Assembly (NCBI RefSeq): GCF_004193775.1
Contig: NC_041019.1
Span: 17,579,020 to 17,643,019, forward strand
DNA: 64,000 nucleotides
From: Glycine soja
Lineage: Eukaryota > Streptophyta > Magnoliopsida > Fabales > Fabaceae
Direction of reading: 5' to 3'
Shown: piece after piece, positions 19,873 to 31,197 of the stretch
Layout: every line of letters begins with the position of its first letter
Position numbering within the stretch: position 1 is the first letter of the stretch
The notes under the pieces: generated by a model
Database searches by the model: none
Told to the model about the DNA's origin: nothing
What the model saw: only the letters and a program-made list of their open reading frames with translations
Translations under genes and position numbers: made by a program

Positions 19873-20127
19873 ATCTATTCCTTCTTTTTGATTATATCCT
19901 TTGGCTACTAGCCTAGCTTTATTACTAATTAGTATTCCATGTTCATCTAATTTGTTTTTGAATACCCATTTAGTTCCTCTAACTGGATTATTATCAGGTT
20001 TGTCAACTAATTCCCAAACTTTATTTCTTTCAAACTGATTTAACTCTTCTTGCATAGCTATAATCCAATGTTCATTAATTATTGCTTCTTTTAAATTTTT
20101 AGGTTCAATCAAAGAAACAAAAGCCAT
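19873..20127 (-). pseudogene. Copia RT fragment, upstream part
   Basis: The minus strand encodes KNLKEAIINEHWIIAMQEEL, NKVWELVDKPDNN and GTKWVFKNKLDEHG, ending GYNQKEGID. This is the N-terminal RT finger region of Ty1/copia. It is interrupted by the solo LTR at 18986-19872, beyond which the frame continues with YEETYASVARLEA. Without the palm motif no activity can be expected. Confidence 0.85.
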
Positions 20128-20700
20128 ATTATTGCAAACATCTTTGAGAGAGTGTCTAGTTGTTACCTCTTTAGATATGTCACCGATGATGTTATCAAGA
20201 GGATGGTATTTTGAAGTTCTCCACTCTCTTGGAAGATCTGTACTTATTTTTGTTTCATCAATTTGAAAGTCTTCATCATTTCACTTTCCTTTGCCTTTGT
20301 GCTCTTCACCATGAATATGCATACCTTCTAAAGAATATGAAATATCATCTAGAGTATCCTTTCTTGGCATAATTGGGTTAGTTTCATCAAAAGCAACATG
20401 GATAGATTCTTCAATGATAATAGTTCCTTTGTTATAAATTCTAAATGCTTTACTGTTCAAGGAATATACCTTCATCAGATTTTGCATCAAACTTACCTAA
20501 GTTGTCTTTGCCGTTGTTTAGCACAAAACACTTACATCCAAACACATGAAGATGAGAAATGTTTGGTTTTCTTCCGTTATACAATTTATATGGAGTTTTC
20601 TTCAAGATTGGTCTAATTAAAGCTCTATTCATTATATAGCATGCAGTATTTACAGCTTCAGCCCATAAATATATAGGAAGGATTGTATCATTAAGCAAAG
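20128..20700 (-). pseudogene. Copia integrase C-terminal region and linker
   Basis: The minus strand carries LNDTILPIYLWAEAVNTACY, LKKTPYKLYNGRKPNISHLH and VFGCKCFVLNNGKDNLGKFD, the conserved end of copia integrase. A frameshift near 20450-20490 leads into LNSKAFRIYNKGTIIIEESI (linker before RT). The part nearer RT is poorly conserved. It continues the core domain found on the other side of the solo LTR. Confidence 0.82.
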
Positions 20701-20705
20701 TTCTG

Positions 20706-21816
20706 TCATCAAGGCCGTACCCGAATCAAATAAACATTAAAAATGCAGTATCTAGGAAGTGATCCTAGGTCATCTCCCAATGAACAATGGTCAACCAAAC
20801 GTTCATAACAGATAGTAGGAAAATAGTAACAAATTGGGGGGGGGGGTGTTTGCTTTTGTAAATTAAACAGCGAATAAATGTGAATTAGAAAAGATCAGAA
20901 TTAAAACACGTTGCTTCCCCTTGATTCACAAGCAAGTCTCTTATCCTAGGTTACGAGAGTTTATCCTTTATCAGTTCAACCACTTAATCCAACCCTAAAT
21001 TAAATTAGTAAGCGAAATTTAACATAAGGCATTCATTATGTGATTAAGCAACACATACACCAATTAATCATAAACGATCATTAAGCATGAACATAGAGAC
21101 AATTAATCAAGCACTAAGCATGCATGAATTAATAGCAACAAATATAGAGTAATTGGTGAAGAGGAAAAACTGATCAGAATTTAATATTAATAATAGAACC
21201 TCAAAGAGAGCTGCTTGATCCTCAAGAGAAAACAACGCTGGAGACTTAGTCTTCCATTAATCAATAGAAAACGAAATTGTAGTAGAAACGAAGAAAACTA
21301 GAATTATTCTCCAAAACGATAAAGAAACTAAAACAAATTGAGAGTAGCACTCTAAAACTAAAACGAAAAAGAGAGAGAGGAGAGGAGAGAGAGAAGAGAG
21401 CCTAAACTAGAACCTTGGTGTTGTTATATAGTTTTCATCCCCAAAGCTTACAAATTTGTTTTAAATCCAAGCCCATAAATAAAATAAAATCTAGATAAGA
21501 TAAGATAAGATAAGATCTAGATGAAATAATATCTAGATGAGATCAAATCTAAATAATATCTAGATAAGATAAAATTTGGTAGAATAAAATAGTCTGCTCT
21601 CTTCAAGTCCAAGCCCAATTCTGGATTCAAGCCCAAGCCCAATTCTGGATTCAAGCCCAATTGCTTATAATTCTTCTGAAATTAAATTAAAAACAAAAAA
21701 TTAATCCAGTAGGCCCAAATGATAAAACTGCATAATTAATTTGACAATTAAGGCTAATCAGTAATTAAAATGGTGACAAAAAGGGTTAAGAAATATGAGA
21801 AAATGATGACACATCA
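20706..21816 (-). mobile_element. Solo LTR of the Athila family at 29628, TSD TTCTG
   Basis: On the plus strand it runs from tcatcaaggccgtacccg to gatgacacatca, the reverse of the LTRs at 29628-30416 and 33907-35016 (one terminal base changed, TG to TC). TTCTG occurs at 20701-20705 and again at 21817-21821. It contains the family's gataa-type short repeats (21489-21570) and a G-tract near 20834. It sits inside the copia integrase gene. Confidence 0.92.
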
Positions 21817-22186
21817 TTCTGGCTATCTTTTCTAAAGATCTGTTTTTCCTCTCAACTACTCCATTTTGTTGAGGGGTTCTATGTGAAAAAAAATTGTGTT
21901 CAATACCATTTTCATCACAAAATGATTCAAAATCCTTATTTTCAAATTTTCCTCCATGATCACTCCTAATAGATGCAATTTTGAGATTTTTCTTATTATG
22001 AATGATTTTAGCAAGTTTCTTGAAAGCATGAAAAACATCTCTTTTATGAATGATAAATAATGTCCATGTGAATCTTGAGTAATCATCAACTATAACAAGA
22101 GCATAGTAGTTTCCTCCAAAACTCATAGTTCTAGAGGGGCCAAAAAGATCCATAAGCAAAAGTTGTAAGGGTTGAGTTGTAGACAT
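21817..22186 (-). pseudogene. Copia integrase core
   Basis: Integrase core with D in LLLMDLFGPSRT, D in ASIRSDHGGKFEN and E in NGVVERKNRSL, all three acidic sites retained. It includes YYALVIVDDYSRFTWTLF. The ORF breaks at the solo LTR. Upstream, the zinc-binding N-terminus is partly deleted (see the protease entry). The core itself looks well preserved. Confidence 0.88.
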
Positions 22187-22697
22187 AATATTCTTTGATT
22201 TGAAGGAAACCCTTACTTGTTTTCAAATTTAAGTTTTGGTAAACCAATAACTAAATCCTTAGAAATTAGTTTATTTAAATGTTCTATGTTTATACGGGCA
22301 ATTCTTCTATGCCATAACCAAGGATCATCATCTTTACTAAGAAAACATTGATCATGATTTGATGTTTTATCTAAATTTATCATGTAAATATTATTTGATC
22401 TATAGCCTATATGTTTTATATTTCTATTGTGTTTGTTTTCAATAACACAATTATGAGAGTCAAATGATACTAGATAGCCTTTATCACATAATTGACTAAC
22501 ACTTAGTAGATTGTGCTTAAGACCATCAACAAGTAGAACATTTTCAATGAGGTAGATGAATTCGTACCTATTTTTCCGACTCCAAGGATTCTACCTTTAT
22601 TGTTGTTGCCATAAGTCACATGTCCACTATTCTTGGGAGAAATATGAGTGAACTTTGATGCATATCCCGTCATGTGTTTAGAGCATCCACTATCAAT
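22187..22697 (-). pseudogene. Copia protease and pre-integrase region
   Basis: The protease active site IDSGCSKHMTG is visible at about 22650-22690, directly preceded by a TAA in place of the aromatic residue usually found there. Near 22200-22340 the pre-integrase segment (DPWLWHRRIARINIEHLNKL, SKDLVIGLPKLKFE) is present, after which the expected Cys-rich part of the zinc finger is missing. Several frameshifts occur between the two. Confidence 0.7.
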
Positions 22698-23816
22698 TTA
22701 CCAACTCTTCTTCAAAGAAACCTCTTCATCGCTTTCATAATTTTTGGCCATCAGACTTAGATTCACGACTTCATTTTCTGAGTCTTCGAATGAATCCATA
22801 TCATTGTATTCCCAAGTGATGTAAGCTTTCTTTGCTTTCTTATCATTGAAGGTTTTCTTTTCAGATCTTTCTATTCTTTTCTTGAAACTTGGGCAATTAA
22901 CTCTCAGATGTCCTGGTTGATTACATTCATAACACTTTGGAACATAAGATGAATTTTCTCCTCTTTTCTTTGGTTTGAAGTTTGATCTTCTTTGATTTCC
23001 TTTGTTTCTTAAGAATTTATTGAATCTCTTTACAAAAAAACTAAAATCATCATCTTCCTCTATTTCATTCAAATCTTCTTTATCACTTCCTTCTTGAATT
23101 GAAGATGAAGCTTTAAGTGTGATTCCTTTCTTTTTCTTGTCATTTTCTTCATGTTGATTTAGTCTCATGATTTCCATTTTGTGTTCCTAAAGCTTTCCAA
23201 ACAAAGTTGCAAGAGACATGTTAGTAAGATCTCTTGATTCTGTAATTGTCGTTACCTTTGGTTGCCATTCCCTGCTTAAACATCTTGGAACTTTGTTAAT
23301 AAGATCTTCATTGGGAAATATATTTTCTAATGATGCAAGATGATTTACTATATGTGTGAATCTATTTTTCATATCCTGTATAGTTTCATTTTGATTCATT
23401 CTAAATAATTCATATTCATGGGTTAGGGTATTTATTCTAGATCTTTTTACATTTGTTGTCCCTTCATGGGTTACTTGTAAGGTATCCCACATTTCTTTTG
23501 CATTCTTGCAGTTTGATACTCTAAAATATTCATCCATGCCTAATGCAGATGTAATTATATTTTTGGCTTTTAAGTTATATTGTACCATTTTCCTTTCTTC
23601 TGCATCCCATTGTTCCCTAGGTTTTTCTATAGTTGCATTTCCTGCTACCATAGTAGGAATGTAAGGACCGATTTCAATGGCTTCCTAGATGTTTAAATCT
23701 ATAGCCTCTATGAAAATTTGCATATAGGTTTTCCAGTAATGATAACCCACACCATTGAATATAGTAGGCCTATTAATAGAGTTCCCTTCAGGAAATAAAA
23801 AGTTTGATGAGGTCAT
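22698..23816 (-). pseudogene. Copia gag with zinc knuckle
   Basis: Read from ATG at 23816 (MTSSNFLFPEG, FNGVGYHYWKTYMQIFIEAI), the gag polypeptide domain of Ty1/copia (AKEMWDTLQVTHEGT, YELFRMNQNETIQDM) follows, then a Lys/Glu-rich linker and the zinc knuckle CYECNQPGHLRVNC (about 22905-22945). It ends SDEEVSLKKSW. A TAG near 23688 (Trp expected) and a TAG near 23184 after LFGKL break the frame, which is otherwise kept. Gag forms the virus-like particle. Confidence 0.85.
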
Positions 23817-23855
23817 AACTATTCTTGAAGTTTCTAAACCTTATACAAGAATTAA

Positions 23856-23867
23856 GCTCTTATACCA
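23856..23867 (-). other. Primer-binding site, initiator-Met type
   Basis: The minus strand reads TGGTATAAGAGC two bases inside the LTR, one change from the TGGTATCAGAGC commonly used by plant copia elements with tRNA-iMet. Confidence 0.8.
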
Positions 23868-23869
23868 CT

Positions 23870-24926
23870 TGTTAAACAAGTGGCCTCAATAACTTAAGAG
23901 GGGGTAAATTAAGTTTAAAAAATTCCCCTAACAAATTTAAATTCTCTCTTTAAAAGAAATATGCAGACTTAATAAGCAATGAACAATTTATTGATGCTTC
24001 TTTAAATGTGCAAAATAAAATTAAACTGCAACAATGTAAATGAGTTTAGGGAAGAGAGAATTACAAACTCAGTTTATACTGGTTCGGCCACTTCCTGTGC
24101 TTACATCCAGTCCTCAAGCAATCCACTTGAGATTTCTACTATCCTTGTAAATTCCTTTACAACTTCTAAACCACCCATGGATACCTTTCCCTCGTGTTTA
24201 GAAAAACTTACAAATCAAGAGACCCACCGCCTCTTGATTAACAACAGTTTGCTTTTGAAGTATAGAAGATGTTTTTCTCTCTTTAAAAGAAGAATAATAC
24301 AACTTGAAGAACTTATAAGAATCCTTAATTGTTTTGCAAGTGTTTGGCCAAAGGTTTTCTTTTGAGAGAACAAGACAATTAAGTTTTGAAAAACTCTGAA
24401 GAATTTCGAACACAAGTCACATATTTATAGGCCTTTGGTGGCCTTTCAAAAACTTATGAAGAGATGTGACTTTTCAGAGTTATTTTTGAAATTTCCTCAC
24501 TGGTAATCGATTATAGATCTGTGGTAATCAATTACACAATTAATTTTGAGGAGTCATGTCTTTTTAGTTTGAATTTCAAAACATTCTGTTACTGGTAATC
24601 GATTACACAAAGGTGGTAATCGATTACAGCCTTTAAAATTCAAATTTCAAACTTTTCTGAAAGCTTTTAAAAAACATGTTTGCTTCTGGTAATCAATTAC
24701 CAGAGAGAAATATATTTTTCCAAAGATGTAAAACCACTTAAAAAACTTTATAAGAGATTTGAAAATTTATGTCTTTTAAGGCCAAACCTTTGCAATCTTT
24801 TAAGATATTCTTTTAACACATAAAGGACTATTGTGAATCATTTCTCTTAATCTTGACTTGAATCAACTTTTAATAGCTTCAATCTTTTGGAATCATCAAA
24901 ATGTTCATACAGCATATGCACTCACA
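23870..24926 (-). mobile_element. 5' LTR of the copia element (1057 bp)
   Basis: In minus orientation it starts TGTGAGTGCATATGCTG and ends GCCACTTGTTTAACA. It carries several copies of the palindromic word ggtaatcgattacc (24490-24700), also present in the related LTRs at 40203, 40980 and 58691. The open frames at 24006-24415 are not conserved genes. Confidence 0.88.
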
Positions 24927-24981
24927 GAGTGATTATTTATGTTGAGATCCATGTGTAATATCAAAAAATTAATTTGTCCAT

Positions 24982-26168
24982 TGTTAAGTCAAAAAACATT
25001 TATGTCTTAAGACGAATCAGGGACCTTAATTATTTTTATTAGATGCAAATAAATACAAAGGTTAAAAGTTGCATCTTATGCAATATCAAACCATGCCTTA
25101 TACATATGCATCCGTGTTCTCAAATGATAGAAGAGACATGTCATTATTTGATACAAGATTAAATCAATGACATTTAACGTTTCATTTATTACTCTGTGTA
25201 TGTGATTCATTTTGCAAAGACATTCTCCTAGGATTTGTTGAATCCAATGAAGAATAAATGAAGTTAATGATCTAAAAGCTGTCAAACACCATCAAAAGAC
25301 ATACACTATTGGTGACTGACCTGCTTTGACTTAAAGCAAGTGGTTTTCTGCTGAAGTGATCAACACAAAAGCTCACAAGAGTGGTTTTCCAACATGAAGG
25401 AGTACATGTATTTAGTGCAAGCAATAAATGTTCCAACTGTCATAATCTTTAGACGTGAGCTCAAGTGAAAAAATCTATCCATTTAGAGACAACTAACACT
25501 TGTTGAAGAAAGACTGTAAATACCAGAAGCTTTGAAGACATAGACACAAATTTGTGTGCTTTCATTCAAATACTTTCTATAAAAAGCTTTTTGTATGTTT
25601 CTATATAGTTCTAAAAAGCTCTCAAAACACCTTGAACACTTTGAAAGAAAAGACTAAGTGTTGAGATTATATATTTGTCTGCAAGATGATTAAGAGCTAG
25701 TTATTGTGCAAACAATCAACAAATTTGTTTAATTTGTATAGAACCAATAGTGGCTTGGTAAGACAAAGAATATTGGATTGTAACAAACTTGGTGTAGAGC
25801 TTGTGTTGTAGAGCCAGAAGTGAAAGTGATTAATACTTGCAACTTGTTAAAGTTAGTGAAACTTAGTGGTTAGCTAAGAACTGGATGTAGTCTCAGTGGT
25901 GGAGATGAACTAGTACAAACTTCTATGACTTATGTGCTTTTGTTTCTTCTCTGTTCTAAACTGACCTAGGGCTTTAATTGCATTGTGTTTTGAAAACTCT
26001 ATCTATTTTGCAAAATTTGTTTTCGTTATCCAAAAATGTTTTGTAAAAATTTGTTATTTGTCATAACAAAATCTCTCTTTAGACAGTGACTTTGTTTTGT
26101 TTGAAAAAGACTTTAAAATTTTCTAAAATCACAATCAAGCCTCCCTTTTTGTGATGTTTGTCTTTACA
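24982..26168 (+). mobile_element. Solo LTR, copia-like, TSD TCCAT
   Basis: It starts TGTTAAGTCAAAAAAC and ends TTTGTCTTTACA, with TCCAT at 24977-24981 and 26169-26173. There is no coding content. A diverged partial copy lies inverted at 27525-28405. The superfamily is unproven. Confidence 0.75.
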
Positions 26169-26173
26169 TCCAT

Positions 26174-27524
26174 CTAATTTATTTCATTTCTCATATATTA
26201 CCTCTAGTCATATATATAAAAAATAAATATTTAATTTATCAAAATGAGTAAAATAACAAAGTTAGTTAATTTTAATTAATAATTCCATAAAATTAAATTG
26301 TTTAAGTAGTGGTTATATTTAATAATGTTATTTTTAATTCAAAGAATAATTTTATTCACTAATGAGTGTGACTTATGTTAATAAGGTCAATGAATGCATC
26401 TATTTGTAAAATTAATAATTAATTGTTTCATTAATAAATTTCATATGTTTGGTAAAACTAGCTTATAAGCTAGCTGGTTTAATTGAAAGTGTTTGGTAAG
26501 ACTAGTTGATAAGTTAACTAATAAATATCAAATGACATAAAATGACATATTTAATATTTCTAATATTTTAATTTTATTTCTAATAACTAATTATCTTAAA
26601 AAGTAGGATAATTATTTTTAAAACTTTGTATTATAAACAAATGGTAAAATTAAAATTTTCATTTTATTTTGGAAAAGTAAAATTAAATTGAATTAACTTT
26701 ATTAGAATTATATTGTTTAAAATCATTTTTTCATTTAAATACTTTATTAATAATATTATTTAGATAAAAAAGTATTTTTTCTTTACAATTTTACTTAAAC
26801 ATTCATTTCTTTATTTGTACAAAAATAACTTAAATGTATATGTCTCTCATTTGCGTGACTACAAAACATAATACAAATCATATCATCTGTAACTATGATT
26901 GGTAAAATTTAATATATTTTTTGTTAGAGTTTCACTACTATACAATGGAGTATGTATAATTTTGATTTTTTTTTCATCAACTTTCGTTTAGTAACCAAAT
27001 ATTTTAACAATAAATCAAAATAAACAATGCAAGGAAACAAATTAGGTCATATAATTTTAGGAAAAACATAGAATAAGTCATCAAATACTTGTAAAGTTGA
27101 TATGATTCAAAGAATTTCTAACCTTAAGGAACGATGTAGTGATAACGATTGATGAGTTAACTGTTGTGTATGTCGTGTGAGTGTAAGAACATAAAAAATA
27201 GATACGAGGGTTTTTCTAGATAGTGAACAAAAAAGATAAAAGGATTTTTAAATTGAATAAAAGGGTAAAATGGAATTTCAAATAAAATAGTAAGTATAAA
27301 ATTGAGAAGTAAAAAAAGTAAAAAAAAAAATTAATAGCTTATAAGCTAGCTAGTCAAATTAAGGAGCTTATATGTAATCTCTTTAATAGCCTTACCAAAC
27401 ATAATTAATACATTTTAAAACAAGTCTATGTTTCTATAATTAGAATTATAAAAATGTATCTATTGTTTGTTATATAAAGAATCAAAGATAGTATTATTTA
27501 TGTATTTGATATAGTTATATTTAT
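26174..27524. other. AT-rich stretch with a possible MITE
   Basis: No gene is visible. The words atgtttggtaa (26445-26455) and ttaccaaacat (27392-27402) form a short inverted terminal pair. Both ends also carry the palindromic phrase agcttataagctagct just inside. This is compatible with a non-autonomous DNA transposon of about 960 bp, but no clear target duplication was found. Confidence 0.35.
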
Positions 27525-28405
27525 TGTAAAGGCAAATATCAAAAGGGGGTTGAATTGTGATTTTAGAAATTTTCTAAACCTTTTTTCTCAAACACAAAGC
27601 TATTGCTGAAACATAACTTTGGAAGGCAGATAATAGATTTTTGCAAATAGACACAATCAGATGATAGAAACAGATTTTACAAAAACGTATTTTCAAAGCA
27701 CGAAATCAAATTCAAATACAAAGTCAAATAAACACAGAGAGATAAAGAGAGAGAGAAAGAGAGATCAAACACAAAGAGTTTTATACTAACGTCTCTACCA
27801 CTAAGACTACGTACAATTATTGGTAAACCACCAAGTTTCACTAACTTCTCAAAGTTATAATTATTTTCACTGTCACTTATGGCTCTTGCAAACCAAGCTT
27901 ATCACCAAGCTTGAACAACCTAATATTATTTGTCCTATCAAGCCATTGTTAGCTCTAAAACAAATAAGAAGATTTGTTGTTTGGTTGGCTCACTGACTTA
28001 TTCTTAATCGTCTTAGAGACGGATATACAATCTACGCACTTAGTCTTTTCTTTCAAGATGTAAAAGGTATTATGAGAGCTTTTGAACTTTACAAAGAATT
28101 TATAGAAAAGCTTTACAATAAGAATTCAAAGATAGTAGCACGTAGGTTTGTGCCTTCATCTCTTCTAGACTTTTGGTATATATAGGCCTTTTTCTTCAAG
28201 TATTAGTTGTCTTGAAATGGATAGATTTATTCACTTAAGCTTGCATATAAAGATGCAACTGTTGGGGCATTTAATGCTTACGTTAAATGCACGCCCCCTC
28301 CATGTTGGAAAGTCACTCTCTTTAGCTTCCTTGAGGAACACTTTAGTAGAAAAACCACTTGCTTTTCATCATAATAAGTTTGTCACATCAGTTAGTGACG
28401 GATCC
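27525..28405 (-). mobile_element. Partial LTR, inverted relative to 24982-26168
   Basis: The plus strand starts TGTAAAGGCAAATATC and carries gaattgtgattttagaaatt, the reverse of the end of the solo LTR at 24982. Similarity extends in patches to the aaccacttgctttt segment near 28350. The outer end and TSD could not be set. The frame at 28217-28429 is not a recognised gene. Confidence 0.6.
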
Positions 28406-28529
28406 AGAAAACCACCATTGTCATCATAATCATTGACATCATCACCACACCACTATTATTATAGTCATTGCTAGTTTTTTTTTATCATTGAAGACAAATA
28501 TTTTTTAATAAAATATAGAATCACAAGAA

Positions 28530-29396
28530 GTGCTAAAGATTGAAAAGAAATGGGATAGCGTGGGCACTCAGGTGGGATATGGGTGCTTTCTTCAAGATGT
28601 TAATGGGCACTTAGGTGGGATATGGGTTCTTTCTTTTAGGTTCATTGATCAACAACAACAAGCTATTACATTTTGCTTGTGTAGAAGGAATGTTAAGTGG
28701 ACTTGTTTTGTGATTTATGCCTCTTCTACTCCAACTGCTAGGGTTGCCATCTGGGATCATTTATCTGTGTTAAGTGTCAGCATTATAGGGCCTTGGAGTC
28801 TTTTGGGACAATTTAATGAGATAATTTCCCCTTCCAAAGTTGTGGGTGGCTCTTTTCATGCTTCAAAGGCCATCCTTATGATTAATATGATGACCTCTTG
28901 TGGCTTGCTTTACATGGAGACTATGGGAGGTAGCTTTACATGGTGGAAGGATACTCAAAATGGAGGACATATTCGTCAAAAGCTTGATAGGGTTTTGCTT
29001 AATCCTAAATGGCATATCTCATTTACTTAAGCTTTGGTGGAAACTCTCCCTCGTCATAATTCTGATCATAACCCCATGTTATTAAGCTACTTTAAATCTC
29101 ATTCCAAGAAGTTGAGATCCTTTCAAATTCAAGGAACTTGGATGTCCCATCCAGATTACTCACCACTAGTTCGAAACACTTGGCAAGATGCAAAGGGGTC
29201 TATCCCTTATAAACTGGGTCGTATTCAGATGAAATCCAAGGAGTTTAATGAGAAGGTGTTTAGGAATATTTTCCACAACAAGAAGAAGCTTGAATCCCAT
29301 ATTAAAGGTGTTTACCAACAGCTTGAGTGGAGACAGGATCATTCTCTTATTATGTTGGAAAAGATCTTCAAAGTCAATATAATAATATCCTAGCCC
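28530..29396 (+). pseudogene. LINE endonuclease
   Basis: Exonuclease-endonuclease-phosphatase domain of a plant L1-type LINE, which nicks target DNA to prime reverse transcription. Visible are GGIWVLSF, WTCFVIYASSTPTARVAIWD, GPWSLLGQFNEI (relatives have GDFNE; the acidic D is Q here), GGSFTWWKDTQNGG and the catalytic-type SDHNPMLL. A TAA at 29028-29030 (Gln expected) breaks a kept frame. The 5' end and ORF1 are missing. Reading stops at AQEELL, and the same protein continues near 35497 after an insertion of about 6 kb. Confidence 0.82.
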
Positions 29397-29622
29397 AAGA
29401 GGAGTTATTATAGACTTTCCAAGGGGGTTTGTGATGCGGTTTGACTCAATTTTTAGACAAAAAGTCATCCGAACTAAACAAAATAAATATGTGGTTCCAT
29501 TTAAATATAACATCAAATCCAAACCAAACTTTTATGATTTGGTTCGATTCAATTTGGTGGGTTTTTTTTATTCTATGATCATAATTTAAAATCTATCAAC
29601 TAAACCTACAAAACTATTATGC
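29397..29622 (+). other. Left flank of an unidentified insertion in the LINE
   Basis: Non-LINE, AT-rich sequence begins after the LINE codons for EELL. It contains aagggggtttgtgatgcggt and gatttggttcgattcaattt. With 35022-35490 it may form the two halves of a DNA transposon or MITE (ends aagggg... and ...caccctta) that had entered the LINE before the Athila element at 29628 landed in it. Confidence 0.35.
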
Positions 29623-29627
29623 TATAT

Positions 29628-30416
29628 TGATGTGTCATTATTTTCTCCTATTTCTTAACCCTTTTTGTCACCATTTTAATTACTGATTAGCCTTAATTGT
29701 CAAATTAATTATGCAGTTTTATCATTTGGGCCTACTTGACTAATTTTGTGTTTTTAATTTAATTTCAGGAGAATTATAAGAAATTGGGCTTGAATCCGGA
29801 ATTGGACTTGGACTTGAAGGGAGCAGACAATTTTATTTTATCAAATCTTATCTTATCCAAATTTTATTTCATCTAGATTTTATTTCGTCCAGATTTTATT
29901 TCATCCAATCTTATCTTATCTTGTCTAGATTTTATTTTATTTCATTTATGGGCTTGGACTTAAAATAGATTTGTAAGCCTTGGGGCTGAGGACCTATATA
30001 ACAGCACCAGGGTTTTAGTTTAGGAGTTTTTGGGAGAGGAGAATAATTCTAGGATTTTAGAATTCCAGTTTTTATTGTTCATAGGCACTGTTCACGTAGA
30101 ATAAAATTCATTTTCTGCAATTTTGTTTCTGCTTCAATCTACAATTTCATTTTTTGTTGATTAATGGAAGGCTAAGTCTCCAGCGTTGTTTTCTCTTGAC
30201 GATCAAGCACAACTCTCTTTGAGGTTTTGTTATAACTATTGAATTCTGATCAGTTTTTCCTCTTCACCAATTACTCTGTATTTGTTGCTATTAATCCATG
30301 CATGCTTAGTGCTTGATTAATTGTCTCTGCCCTTAATTTATGTTCATGCTTAATGATCAGTTTCGTTCATGATTAATTGGTGTATGTGTTGCTTAATCAC
30401 ATAATGACAGCCTTAT
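29628..30416 (+). mobile_element. 5' LTR of the Athila element, truncated
   Basis: It matches 33907-34696 closely up to cataatgacagccttat, where the deletion begins. It carries gatttta/tcttatc repeats (29830-29940). About 320 bases of the LTR's 3' end are missing. Confidence 0.9.
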
Positions 30417-31195
30417 CATTCAGGCGTTCGGTGACTACCACCCCTATCATTCAGGGGTTTGATTTTGATTTTGATGACCGACGCAAAGAAGCTTTTGATT
30501 GCAAAGAAGCTTTTGATTACCTCAAGCGTGCAGTGATTTTGATGACCGATGCAAAGAAGCTTTTGATTGCCTCAAGCATGCGGTGACTACCACCCCTATC
30601 ATTCTGGCACCTGATTGGACAGCCCCATTTGAGTTAATGTGTGATGCATCCAATTACGCATTGGGGGTTGTCCTTGCTCAAAAGATTGATAAGCTGCCTC
30701 GGGTGATCTACTACGCTTCCAGAACTTTGGATGCTGCTCAAGCAAATTACACTACCACAGAGAAGGAGCTATTAGCGATAGTTTTTGCTCTTGAAAAATT
30801 TCGTTCACATTTGCTTAGTACTCATGTTATTGTTTATACTGACCATGCAGCTCTGTAGTACCTGTTGAAGAAGGTTGAATCAAAGCCTAGATTGCTTAGG
30901 TGGATGCTTTGGCTCCAAGAGTTTGATTTGGAGATTCGTGATCGGAGTGGTGCACAGAACCTCGTGGCTGACCATCTGAGTAGGATTGAGCGTGCGTTTG
31001 AGGACTCACCCATTCGGGATGATTTTCCAAATTACCATTTGTACATTTTATATAAGATTTCTGATTCCTTTCCCACTCCTTGGTTTGCTAATATTGTGAA
31101 TTATTTGGTTGCTTCTGTTTTTCCTCCCTTAGCATCTAAATCTCAAAATGATAAAATTAAGAGTGATGCTAAGCATTATATTTAGAATGACCCCT
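30417..31195 (+). pseudogene. RNase H of the Athila element
   Basis: After a scrambled junction (30417-30590) the frame reads ILAPDWTAPFELMCDASNYA, VLAQKIDKLPRVIYYASRTL and NYTTTEKELLAIVFALEKFR, with the D and E expected of RNase H, then [28 protein letters not shown] at 30856-30858 follows DHAAL. The reading continues in the same frame to two more stops, at 31183-31185 and 31195-31197. Confidence 0.87.
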
Positions 31196-31197
31196 AA

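Larger units (their letters stand above)
18816..24926 (-). mobile_element. Ty1/copia element, 3' truncated, split by two solo LTRs
   Basis: In minus orientation: 5' LTR (24926-23870), Met-tRNA primer site, gag with zinc knuckle, protease, integrase and the first part of RT. RNase H and the 3' LTR are missing; the element ends at 18816 against a chromovirus LTR stub. Solo LTRs sit in integrase (20706-21816) and RT (18986-19872). Once both are set aside the coding parts join in order. Right flank of the LTR is GAGTG; the left flank is lost. Confidence 0.88.

Noticed and set aside
20831..20842. G-quadruplex candidate in the solo LTR
   Set aside because: A single homopolymer G run (mirrored as C at 34876-34888), not four spaced G tracts.
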